A stretch of 64,000 bases of DNA from Plectrocnemia conspersa (lineage: Eukaryota > Arthropoda > Insecta > Trichoptera > Polycentropodidae), in NCBI GenBank assembly GCA_009617715.1, contig VTFK01000053.1, positions 682,001-746,000 on the forward strand, read 5' to 3'. Below are positions 27,906-38,880 of the stretch, in pieces. The number at the start of each line of letters is the position of its first letter. Position 1 is the stretch's first letter. The translations under genes and the position numbers were made by a program. The notes beneath the pieces were generated by a model. It was given only the letters and a program-made list of their open reading frames with translations. It had not been told where the DNA came from and ran no database searches.

Positions 27906-30900
27906 CTAGTGGGGGCTCTTTGCAGGGGGTTGGTCTGCATGCGGAGGCGGCGCCCCTCCGCCGGGTCGGTCGCCCGGTGGATGCCAAGCCCCCTGTTCCG
28001 CGTGGAAGCCGCCGGCCACGTCGCCGCCGTCGTACTGCGTATTCTCTAGCCGGGTTATCAATCGTTCGTCTTCATCGCCAAACTCGCCGCCCATCAGCGA
28101 CGGTTCACCGACGACCATCACGTCCTGGAACGAAAATTTAATCGTCTTTAACAACATGAAATATCATAACTCGATTTTCACTTTCTGCTTCTGATGCATC
28201 CATCTCTAAGTAGTTTATTATAAATACATTAAATTAAATTCTCTGCAATTTTCATCTACTTCACTAATGATACATATATAACAAGATAGTCAAAGCTTTG
28301 TCAAATTTTATCATTAGATCAACAGCGAGTAGAGAATAGTAAATTACAGTCAAAACATGTCGCAGTGGTATAAGTCACGAAACTAATACACGAAAATACC
28401 TGAGTTCGAATATTATATGAACTCGTGTTGTTTAATTTGATCGTGTCGGAGAGATCGAAATTAGTGATTATTATGATTCTGGATCGAGCATCACAGATCA
28501 GGTTTCCTAGATTTTTCTTATCTCACCAATGATTAAAACAAAAGCAAGCCAGGTGCATAGTTTACAACTAATAAAATAAATGTCACTTATTTCTAAACTT
28601 TGATGCCAGTCTGCTGTCTTTTACTTATTTAGTAGTTGAAGGTTGTTTACCTCATTGTAACACATTGGACTAACGTCCGTCAAGTTGGTCTAAATTGCAG
28701 TTTTTTTACTTTATGGCATTTCGAAAGTAAATACCGATAACAACAATATTAAATCAAATGAAAACTAACTGCAATAAAAATTCAAAACACTGCTTATTGC
28801 CCTGTAGGCAAGAGTGACACTACAAATCAGGCAAAGATCACAGGGTTAAATTTAATTGATTGACAAATAAAAGTTAAGTTTGGTGATGCATGTCTGTCAC
28901 TACAGCAGGTATGCAGATAGACTAGCAAATTTCAAAATGCATGACTAATGTAAAAGTAAACAGAACAATCTCACTTCGGGAGATAAATCATGGACTAACA
29001 TCATGATGTTTTGCAGTTCCACAAAGAATCTGCACTGGAAAACTTGTATTAAACAAATAAATATCCTTTTGTACTTTCTTGGTTCAGTAAATTACAAAAT
29101 AAAAAATACTCATGGTTTTCATTTGACTCGTTATTGAAAAAAGCTTATGAGGCATTTATGGATGAACATAAAAATATAACGATTGACAGCGCACCTGAGA
29201 AGCTAACGAGAAGTTAGGTCCTGGAGATCTTTTTTTGCTCGGAACCGGAGGAGTGCTGTTGGCTCCGCTCGTGGATCCTTTTCGCTTTCTTCTCTTATTG
29301 GCCGGCCTTTGAGATTCTGAAACATCGCATTCGAGAGCATATTTTTAAACACGCATGATTACAATCGCGTACTAGACTACTTCAAAGGTTCGAGAGCCTA
29401 CCTGGGGGAGCTACCATTCTTTGCCATTTCTGAAATAAAGTGGTCTTGAGGCAATCTCGGGGTGATAACGCATACGCTTTATGCCTCGACATTAGCTCTT
29501 GCATAGGTTCCAATATTACGCATAACTGTAAATAATAAAAAAATAATATAAAAAAATGATAAAATTATTTATACTACACGAGAGAAATATAAGCAAAAAC
29601 GATTGAGGAAAGAATGCTTCATTTTAGTAGAATATGTATAATATTAAGAAGTTGACTTTGAATATTATAAGAAACTTATAAAAACGAGATACATCAAATA
29701 GTATGTAATAATTTTGTATTAAATGAGTATTAGTTTTTACTAGTTTTAAAAAAACGGATAATACATACATAAAATTTTTCCTCGAACAATGAAGGTGATA
29801 ATCATTTTATAGGTACTTATTGATACAATTTATGTTTTTGATATTGACTGGACTCATACTATAATAAATATTTGAAATAAAAAAACTCACCCTGAGGTAG
29901 TTGAGTGTCGAATTTGTGATACCCTGCCGAGTAATATTTTTACTAAGCTGTTCGAGCACAGCATGATCCGGCCCGTGACCCACCACAGATCTCGGAATCA
30001 ACTCGCGGTGCGTTCTCACTGCTAAATGCCACGATTTAATTCGCATCAAATCGTCAAAAGTGAATTCTAATATAAGCCGTCCCTCGGTACACACCTGCAA
30101 CAGAACAACACGTCAAAAATTGCACTCAAAACAGTCCTACAGTTCTTATCGACGGGCGAACGTACCTTAGTGAACATCGGTTTACCGTGATGCGTTACCA
30201 TCGTACACTGATCGCAGTCTAACGTTATCGACGTATTATGAAACGACTCCTTAGGATGTTTCATGTTATAATACAGTTCCGTAACGCCTCCTTCGAATAT
30301 ACTTCTGAAATACCTAGGGATTAAGGTGCGTCCTATCGCTGAAAACACAAATTAAAAACATACGTTAGATTTGTAATAGTCGATTCGATCGGTATCAGTC
30401 AAAAACTCACTATATCTTTTGGGTCCGTCTTCAAGGCAAAATGTGAGCGTAAGAGTAGCGTCATCTTCAAAAAACTCCGTGGCGAAAGCGTCCCACCACA
30501 AATTATCAGACTCCTGTAGGAAACGAAAAGCGGCGTGAATGTCAGCGTTCAAGTCAGATAGGCGACGACAAAACGACAACGTACCTCTGTTCTCTGCTGT
30601 AATCGTTTGTTGAGCTCGTAAACTCTGTAGTCTGGTTGACCAAAGTAAGGCGTGTGTCTCCTGGGAACAGGAACAGATCTACGGATAACGAATAAAGTAA
30701 CGATCATATAGACAGTGCGTGCAAATAGCGGTAATCATGCAAATCGGTACAGATAAAAGTATCATTATTGTGAAGCAACGTATATTTTGGACAAAGCGGT
30801 ATCGTTCGTTATCTATATTAGCGGTTGGCAAACTTATTCTCGGCCGACGATAGTTGATGGCTAATATATATTAGGTAAACCGAAAGGAAATGACATATTT

Positions 30901-33900
30901 GAAGTTAGTCTGTCACTGATTGCGGTCAAATATACGCGTCATTGTTAGTATTATTTTGAAGCTCTACTTACAATGACAATATTTTATAATTTATCGTTTC
31001 AATAAAATAAAAAAATTTTCACCAAAAGAAATATATATGTCAATCGTGCAAAATTGTTAAAGAACACTAAAATCTGGAATACCTTCAAATTTATTACCAG
31101 TAGAACTATAGTTGAAGATTATTTAAAAATACAAGGAAGTTGGGTTCCATAGCAACGAATAATCATTTTCGTCACTAGACATGAAACGGTTCAGATTTTA
31201 AGGATTTTTACTGATGATAATTTGATCTTGTACAATAATCTTTTGGGAAAAAGTATGTTCTCTGTGTTTGATAGGAGATTCTGGGAGTAATTTAGTGAGA
31301 TAAAAATCAGCGTATTTCGCAAGAAGTCTTACAACATTCCTTACAATTAAATAATAAAAAAAAATACAGCAAAATTGAATTAAAACCACCAATTTTACAG
31401 TCCAGATAAACGTATTGTAAGTCTATTTTTGGTTTACCTAATATCGTTGAAGTTAAATGGAAGGAAAGAAAATCATTGCTATAATTATAAATAAGACGTT
31501 TTTGTTAATCTTTTTTTGTAGCAAAACAAACTATAATTAGTTATAATAAATGAAAACGTTTTTATTATTTATATTTTATAAAAAAAATATTACGATAGTG
31601 TGACCAAGCCGCCGTCGTAAATAGTCGTGTATGGCTGAAAACAATACGCGCTTTCGCTTGCATCTTTCGTATAGTATTATTTTGAGAGCGCCGTTATAAT
31701 AGACAAGTGGCATCCGTTGCGAGCCGAAGACAGTGCGACGCTTCAATAAACAATTCGCACACGAAACATCGATTTTTAATTCGGACGCTCGCAAAAGAAG
31801 AAACGCTCGCTCTCATAACGCAACGAACGCTAATATAATAAAGCGTAAAAAGGTTTCGCATCGCTCGCTCGTCCCATATAAACTCGCGCGCGTACTTATG
31901 TAGCGACGCGCCTGTGTGCGAGAGCACATAACGAGTCGCGTATATTTATACAGTACGTACGCGTACGTATGTAGAGTCTAGCGCGGCTATACGTATACGT
32001 ACGCGCGCGTAGGTATACACCGCGCACCGCGTACACCCGGTACCTACGGGGCCTCTACCATACTCCGACGGCACTCGCGTCGAGTTTTAACACAAATTCG
32101 ACTTTATTATTATTATTACGCGCGGGAGCCGAGCGGCGGAGCGGGCCGTCGGAGCGACCGACGACGCAGAGCGACGCGGGGACGGCCAGCGTCGACGCGG
32201 GCGACGGCTCGAGCGCGGCATAGCCGCCGTGCGAGAAAAATCGCTCGAAAAAGGAACGCTTTCTACGGCGAGTTGGGGTCTCGGCGGAAAAAGAAAAGAG
32301 CGGCCTTAGCGTACCGCTTCTAGACGGAGCCGGCGACGCGGCGGGAGAGAGCGAGACGGGCAGAGGCGCGCCGGCGCGAGGCCGAGGGAGACGAGAGAGC
32401 GGAACGTCGAAATGTGGAGCAGAAGCGACCGAGCTATAAACATTTTTTTTTATTTATAGCTTCCATTTTTTTCCCTCCCGACGAAAGAGAGCGCCGAGAG
32501 GAGAGGCGGCCGAAGATCGTAATTGAAATTGCGCAACGCGAGTTTCGCGCGCGAGATTCAAATTCGAGGAGCGAAGCGAAAAGAAAAATTAAAAAGCGAC
32601 GGCGACCGACGCGGCAACACCGCTTCGTCGAGCCGGCCTCCCCCTCCCTCGTTTTCGAACAGGCCAGGAGCGCTCAAACCGTGCGCCGCAGCGCCCCGGG
32701 GCGCTCTGGATATTCAAAAGATGCATGCTTTTATTTTGTTATAAACTAAACTAAACTTTCTATGTAAGCTATTATACGCGAAACTTGATCACTTAATGTT
32801 AGTATCTTCTACACATTTGTTTCAGTAAATCAGTAAAAGTAATAAAATTCATGCTGCGCTGCTTGATGTTATTTAACTTATCGTATTATTTTGTTACTAT
32901 ACAAATTCAATAGATTCATGTTAAAAAGTTGGAAACCTAATATTAATTAGGCGTGTAAAATTGTTTTAGAAAAATATCTAAAGCTTTGATCGGTAAAAGA
33001 AATAGTTCTAGCAGTAAGCTAAAAAGGCATCAAAAAGCAAATAAGATCCGAGGCTTGAAAAGCTGTTTTAAACGTGATGCATAGCACAATAATCATTATG
33101 TCGATATTAATAAGCCCAACAAAATTTCGAAGCAATGATATTTGAAAGAAAATTAAATAAATCACTTTTTAATTTACTTTTACATACGCTCGCTGATATA
33201 TTACTCTTCTAAATAAGAATAGAGGCCGCGTAGTGAGATTTTTTGTTAAATTTGTATTAGCAAGTTGAAAACAAAAAATAGATAAATAAAATTGATCAAT
33301 GGGGAGCGGCAGTAGCGTCACCTTTCTATACTACAAAATTTACGTATTTTTAGATTCTGATTTATTATATTTTAAGCAAATTATTTTATCTATTCCACAG
33401 TGAGCTATTTAGAAAAGAGTATTGTTTTCGCATACATGTTGTGAACTCGAAAAAATGTCATTTTTTCCGAAAACATTTTGGAAAAAATCATTAAGTGAGC
33501 TATTTTACAAAGGTCAATTTTTAGAGAAAAATTTTTATTTCTTCTCAAATATACAATTGTAGCACCGATTAAAATGCAGTAGAATCAAGACAAGAACAAG
33601 GAAAATTGCGTTACTTCTAAGGTAGAATTTCATGCTTTTAAGTGAGATAAACTAGCACGCGGCGTATGTGCCGATTCGTACCAACCCGAGTGATGCTCGC
33701 GCAACAAAAAAATAAAACAAAATTTGCTTCCTTTTTGTATTGGATTAAGTTTTTGAATTTTTCATTACCTGGTTTATTTTTAAATTATGTAAAAATTTAT
33801 AATATAAAATTACAAAACCTGATGTTTTTTGTTTAAAAGAACCTCAAGCATGAAGTGATTAATTTTATCTTAATATTAAACCTTTCTATAAATATCTCGG

Positions 33901-34918
33901 GCTAGTTAGTTAGTCAGCTTGATCCGCACAACTAATTAAAAATCAATAACATACTGATGAAACTGATTATAACAGAACGCAACATTGAACCATTGCTGTG
34001 TATTATTTATAAAGATAGTTCTTCGATTATAGCCAGTTTCGACTCGGTGCAGTGTACACGACAACCGTCATTATTTTTATCAAAATGTTAGTAAATATTG
34101 ACATTATGAGGTACTTTCCTGCCATCGGGGGGCAAAATTATTCTAAAAAAATGTTTGTACATTTTACTTATTTATACATAAATAACGTATTCCAAGTAGA
34201 TTCGTTGCACTTATTCATGGGGTGTTCACTGTGCTGACCGACGCTCACTCGCTAGCGTAATAAACATATTTGTGTAGCAAAACAGTGAACACCCCATGAA
34301 TAACTCTCTGCAAAGAATCTACTTGAAAAATATGAGAGAAAGAGGTGAAAACATGCAGTGAGAATTTTACATTTATTAACCCCCAGGCAGTAGGAAGAGG
34401 AGCAAGGGGGTGAAAATCGATGGGCGCGCTCACCCTTGGTCCATGCGATCCATCCGGTCCATGCGGTCGGGCTGCGGAGGGCCCGCGTGGGGACCGAGGT
34501 GCGGGCCCGGCAGCAGGTGCGCCCCGACAGCGGGCCGAAGGGCACGCCGAACTGGGGGCGCTCCACCGTAGCCCCCGCCGTAGTGCGGAGGGGGCGGAGG
34601 CTGCGCCGGGCCGTAGGCCCCCCGGCGGACGCGGGCCTGCCGAACGGAGCTCCGCCGGCGTACTGGTGCTGGTGCTGATGCTGCGGCTGAAGCTGATGCG
34701 GCTGGTGCTGGTGGGGCGGAGGCCCCGGCGTGTTGGCTCCGCTGGGCGCGGGGCTCGCGGCGTAGGCGGTCACCTGAGTCGGCTCCTGCGGCGGAGGGCC
34801 CGCCCCCGGCGCCGCCGCCCCCCTCCGCCGCTCGCGCCCTTCCAGCCCCGGCGCCTACGCCCGCGCCCGCGCCCTCGTCCAGCGCGGACGCGCCGCGCCG
34901 GCTCAGACCTACGGACAT
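27906..34918 (-). CDS. Chi (Ldb): Chip / LIM domain-binding protein (LDB), 8 coding exons, about 507 aa
   Basis: LDB/Chip is a nuclear adaptor. It self-dimerises and binds LIM-homeodomain and LMO proteins, bridging enhancers and promoters. Exons in transcript order: 34918-34434, 30678-30585, 30513-30411, 30338-30166, 30094-29891, 29525-29402, 29316-29195, 28124-27906. Phases agree throughout. Exon 1 encodes a Gly/Pro/His/Gln-rich leader ending in DRMDRMDRMDQ. The dimerisation domain runs from HTPYFGQPDYRVYELNKRLQ through DNLWWDAF, FCLEDGPKRYTIGRTLIPRY, LDCDQCTMVTHHGKPMF and SKNITRQG to LCVILEPMQELMSRHK. A basic nuclear-localisation stretch (NKRRKRK) follows. The last exon opens with the LIM-interaction domain, DVMVVGEPSLMGGEFGDED, and ends in a GC-rich proline tail. 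The ATG directly follows an AG acceptor (GATTTCAG), so a non-coding 5' exon is likely upstream. The exon 1 reading frame is suspect (see findings). Confidence 0.93.
28365..28540 (+). mobile_element. tRNA-derived SINE, family 2, copy 1 (in a Chip intron)
   Basis: An A box (GTGGTATAAGTC) and B box (GAGTTCGAATA) are followed by a body with ATCACAGATCAGGTTTCCTA and ATCTCACC.ATGATTA. The same order occurs on the minus strand at 41750-41960. About 130 bp on, at 28650, CATTGTAACACATTGGACT resembles the tail of SINE family 1. Confidence 0.65.
30820..30855. mobile_element. One-sided hAT terminus fragment
   Basis: GCGGTTGGCAAACTTATTCT followed by CGGCCGAC resembles the 5' ends of hAT elements of the CAGnGGTCGGCAAAC type. 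No partner end was seen. Confidence 0.4.
30871..31441. mobile_element. Non-autonomous mariner-type element, 571 bp, TA flanks
   Basis: The left end TTAGGTAAACCGAAAGGAAA resembles mariner termini (TTAGGTnnnCCGAAAAGTAA). The right end, reversed, reads TTAGGTAAACCAAAAATA. TA dinucleotides lie immediately outside both ends (30869-30870 and 31442-31443). I could not recognise transposase inside. It lies in Chip intron 1. Confidence 0.7.
31790..32725. promoter_or_regulatory. CpG-rich island inside Chip intron 1, possible alternative promoter
   Basis: About 0.9 kb of very GC- and CpG-rich sequence stands out from AT-rich flanks, within the large first intron of Chip. Near its lower edge, on the minus strand, a TATAAATA box lies at about 31943-31950, correctly oriented to drive the downstream Chip exons. 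The upper part (32100-32700) is purine-rich on the + strand (many GAGCG and GACGCG words). The open frames here have unusual composition and match no family I know, so I read it as promoter or 5' UTR DNA rather than coding. A second Chip start from here is inference. Confidence 0.45.
32730..34185. other. AT-rich part of Chip intron 1; nothing recognised
   Basis: Intronic sequence between the CpG island and repeat family F-like DNA. No product or element is recognised. Confidence 0.5.
34190..34336. repeat. Palindromic repeat related to family F
   Basis: CAAGTAGATTCGTTGCAC, then TTCATGGGGTGTTCACTGTG, is mirrored on the right by ACAGTGAACACCCCATGAAT and AGAATCTACTTG, a long hairpin. The spacer GACGCTCACTCGC matches the middle of family F at 57580-57610 (GCTCGCTCGCAACC). 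It lies about 100 bp downstream of Chip exon 1. Confidence 0.65.
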
Positions 34919-35335
34919 CTGAAATCGTTAACGCCGTCGAAAGTCGATCAACAGGTGACGCTCGCGGAGGAGGCGAAGGGGCGAAGTCCGTCCCCTCGGT
35001 CCCCTCGCGCGCGCGCGCTCTTCGAACGAGCGCCTATTACATTTGGTCTTCCTTTGGCCGCCGCGGCCCTGCCTCATCATGGGGCCCGGCCCGGGGCTGC
35101 CGGCATAGCGCGGCTCCGCGCCCCCCCCGGACACCACCGCGCCGAACTCCACCGCTACGGCGCCTCACTCACATCGCCGCGACAGTCGCGGCGCGATAAC
35201 CGACAGCACGGACCGAACAAATACGCGCGCCAAACCGCGATCGATACGCCGATTGTTTCCGACGCAGACGGTCGACGGCATTCGCCGCGCGATCACAGAG
35301 CGATCGTGGCGCGGATCGCCTCTTTTGGCCAAAAC
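34919..35335 (-). promoter_or_regulatory. GC-rich upstream region of Chip, likely 5' UTR exon and promoter
   Basis: GC-rich, CpG-rich sequence continues upstream of the first coding exon of Chip and stops abruptly near 35335, where AT-rich DNA resumes. An AG acceptor touches the ATG at 34918, so the transcript probably starts in this block and splices into exon 1. I could not place the 5' UTR donor with confidence. Confidence 0.4.
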
Positions 35336-35339
35336 TAAA

Positions 35340-36125
35340 AATCTAAAATTTATTTCAAAATGAAGATTATATTAGACAAAAATAATTTACTCATTAATAA
35401 CATACATATTTAAAACAGGAACGTTAATTTTATACTGGAGGGGCTGCAGCACATTGAGAATACATAATATATTTAAGATTTTTTTTCACTTAAAAGTGTG
35501 ACAAATACCCCAAATGGATATGAAACAATATATCTAGGTACTACCGATAAAAATGTATGTATGATAACGTTTGCGGGGAGCGAGTCAGTCGGATCTCAAG
35601 GAGCAAAGGTAGTTCTTGCAGCTGGCCACACTGACCTTCTTCCTCTCTCTCTTTTCTTTATGCAGTATAAGTATAATTAAAAAAAAAACAGGTTATTATG
35701 GATCGCGTATAAAATGGTCTAGAGCTGTAGAAAATATTTCTTCGACCCAAGTATTTTTTTCTATTAAAAACTTTTGATATTTGAAAACAAAAATAGAAAA
35801 ACACATTGATAAAGTATGCATTGTCGCATTATTGTGCAATAATTTCTCTTTGAAGTTATTCTTCAATTTATACATTAATAACTGTAGACAAAATCAACTG
35901 AAAATCATAAAAGGAGGTGGAGCGAATGCTTTTGAGCTTTGCAATGGTAAAAATCATATTTTAAGTTAAAAGTCGTATCTTCAATTTCCATGAACAAAAA
36001 ATAAATTAGCTATTTATATAATTACTTATGTCATTAAATTAAAAATAATAATGTAAAGAGCGAATCAACATTAGTTTTTTAAGGATTTAAAAAAACACAC
36101 ACGCCAATTTAAATATATCTTCAGA
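35340..36125. other. Intergenic AT-rich DNA; nothing recognised
   Basis: Upstream of Chip. Open frames here are short and composition-driven. Confidence 0.5.
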
Positions 36126-36129
36126 TTTT

Positions 36130-36870
36130 TTTATTAATTGAAAATTTTATATATTCCATTAATTGTGAAAAATAATAATTAAATGGCCGCATTTAGACCT
36201 TTTACAACAGCCGATATTTTCGATGAATTTTTCGTATATTTCATATGATATATCATATGAAATAGATGTTGGTTTTTAGGTGCTCAAACGTTTATGGTTT
36301 GTCGGCGTAAACGGAAATTTTAGGGTAGCCCCACGAAAAAATCCAACGGCGTTAAATCGCATGATCTTGGCGGCCAATTGAAGCACCAAAACGTGGAAGA
36401 AGCGCTACCTGGGAACTTTTCACACAAAACATACAACGTTGCACCCGATGTGTGGCAAGTTGCGCTGTCTTGTTGAAACCGAATGTCTTCGACATCAATC
36501 TTCGACTTCGTGCCAAAAATTATCGACCACAGTGCGCAGCAAACGTCGACGAATCGACAATTCCGGGTCTTCGGCTACACTTTTACTTACGGCAGCAATA
36601 TTCTCGGCTGAACTGGCTCTACAGTGATGCACAGGTCTTACGATATCTCCAACGTTTTCAGTCTCTTGGGGCAGTTAATTTATAGGCCTAACCCAATTTC
36701 TTCAAAAATTTTCACTACGTTGCAAATTATTCGTTCAAAAGAACGATGAAATTGACCGTAATCTTCCCGTAAATTTCGATACACAGTTCGTACAGAATAA
36801 TTATTTCTGTGGAACAATTGCACAATTTTAACGCGTTGAGCGGTGTTTAATTGATCCATTTCATAAATGC
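36130..36870 (-). mobile_element. Mariner-type transposase relic with internal deletion
   Basis: On the minus strand MDQLNTAQRVKIVQLFHRNN starts the N-terminal helix-turn-helix (DUF4817-like) of an insect mariner group. After a gap come ENIAAVSKSVAEDPELSIRR, then EDIRFQQDSATCHTS and NWPPRSCDLTPLDFF, the last two carrying catalytic-core residues. SAVVKGLNAA-like coding follows near 36190. Roughly the middle third of a normal transposase is missing and frames are broken. A 28-bp perfect palindrome sits at 36237-36264 within it. Confidence 0.82.
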
Positions 36871-36959
36871 ATTGTTGCAAACTAATGACATGTAGATATA
36901 CGAATTTTACAAAGATACATAAAATATGAGAGGCAAAATCGACCATAAAAATCGCACAA

Positions 36960-38185
36960 TTTTGATTTCGTCGTTTCTTTTAGGATATTGAAATATCACT
37001 ATATAAATTATAATTTCACATTTTGTGATACAAATTATATTAATATCTGTTTTTATTAAGTTTTTTATTCAAGCGCGGGGCCCTACGTGAGTGAATCGGT
37101 TGTGTGCGCTCAAAGCGGGCCCCTGCTTGGGAACTATAAATAATGTTACTCTGAAGCATTAGGTTTTGTCAAGGATGGGAATTTACACAAATAAAAATGT
37201 AATTCACAATAAAAAAATATTTATTTACGGGACGATGTCATATTAATAAACTTCAAATTATGGAGCCTCACAAAAATCAATTTTTCTCGAATAAAATAAG
37301 TTCTAAAACTTTAATTACAAACATGTTTCTGCTAGATATATACATTTAAACGATCGTTTTAAGGAAATAAATATTAAAATAAAATTACTAAGTGTTATTT
37401 TTCTTTAAAGAATTTCATTAATAATTTTTTGAATATTTAACTTTTCGTAATTTCTATCATATCTTACAGTTTGGCCAATGCTGAAAAATATATACACATT
37501 AATGCATTTTAAATTTAGATTTTGCCCTTGCATTATATTATTTATTATCATTCGTGATATATAATATGGTCTGTGGGTAAAACCGTACTATTAAGATTTA
37601 AAATTACAATTATATTATATAAACTTTGATACTGATCAATAACGATATATTTTATCTTCATGCGATAGCTCTAATAATATCTGATTGCTTAAATTAACCG
37701 AGAAATGAGATTTATTTATTCTTCCACTAAACATGTTGTATTTTCTCTTGCTTTCAAACGATCGCTCATACGATACGTATCGCTAAAATAATCTTGAATT
37801 ATTTAATTGTTGTTTCTTTGTTATCTTATATTTACACTGTCTATCTTATTAAACGCTAGACGTAGTTTACGATAAAATAATTTATAATATTTTACAATCA
37901 CCGTCTGAAGCTAAACTAAACTTTAACTCGTTTAAAGGTCGAAGTCTTTAAAACCTAAATTTGCTTATAATTACGTTATTTGCGAAGGTAATTACTTCTC
38001 TCTCTTTTATTATTACTTTTAACAAAAACATTTTATTTAAAAATAACTTCAATAAGAGTTATTTCAAAACATCAAAGTAGTCTTATCAGCGTGAGTCGTT
38101 ATCACAATAAATTATTACGAAAGGGCAATTAGAATTGAAGTCATTCAGTTAATGGCCGTTATTCGCGGTTTGCGGACGTCTGTCA
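36960..38185. other. Intergenic AT-rich DNA; nothing recognised
   Basis: Between the mariner relic and the transporter promoter. A small GC-rich spot at 37073-37135 (GCGCGGGGCCC) has no assigned role. Confidence 0.5.
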
Positions 38186-38189
38186 ATTT

Positions 38190-38880
38190 GACTTAAAGAA
38201 TGAATCGTATTCGATTGTGAGCTGCGCTCGGCGCAGACGCGTTTCTGTGATATTGTTACATATAAATAGTATTATACTATGAATTTGGTGCTAACCATGT
38301 AAGTTTTTTCTCTTTAACGTATATATATTTACAGCTGTACTTATTTTTATGTACAGTCACACGATCATAAATATTTTTGCCCTACTACACACAATTTGGT
38401 GTGTAATCTTGTGAAATGTAAACTAATATATTTGTTTATGATTCGTAATAAATTAACTTAGTATTAGTTTATAATTATATGAATAATTATTTAAAAAAAT
38501 CATTTAAACAATATCAATGTTTAGGAAAAAAAATTTGAAAGTTTGTGATGAATATCTAAATATTATATTACTTTTTAAATTATTAGTATTATATTAACTA
38601 AAATCATATTTATTTCTATATTATGACAATACTTATTTATAGTATAACATTTTCATACATTGTTTTATTGTTTAAGAATCGGTAATAAAACAATATATAT
38701 TCATACATGTTTTAAATCATGATTTTTATTTAATGTAGATATATCTCAATTTTATTGTATCTATCAATACTATCAAACAGTATATACTTGACATACAATA
38801 TATTTTTTTTAGATTATTATAAGACACATCGACTGCCCTGCAATAATAAAATATTAATCTCGAAGCTGTGAAACGTCACG
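38190..38880 (+). promoter_or_regulatory. Probable promoter, 5' UTR exon and 5' UTR intron of the MFSD6-like gene
   Basis: A GC-richer patch at 38215-38250 (GCTGCGCTCGGCGCAGACGC) is followed by a good GTAAGT donor at 38299. A pyrimidine-tract acceptor ends at 38812, 68 bases before the ATG, so a 5' UTR intron of 38299-38812 is likely. The putative first exon holds an ATG at 38280 that would give a nine-codon upstream ORF (MNLVLTILL) across the splice. This is inference from motifs. Confidence 0.45.

Noticed and set aside
31694..31927. Minus-strand 77-aa frame just after a TATA word
   Set aside because: No recognisable domain, and no donor in the right phase to join Chip exon 2 could be established; may be 5' UTR.
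32414..32749. 111-aa plus-strand frame in the CpG island
   Set aside because: Arg-rich low-complexity translation of purine-rich promoter-like DNA; no family resemblance.
34420..35199. 259-aa plus-strand open frame opposite Chip exon 1
   Set aside because: Arg/Pro-rich, composition-driven shadow of GC-rich Chip DNA; no domain or splice context.
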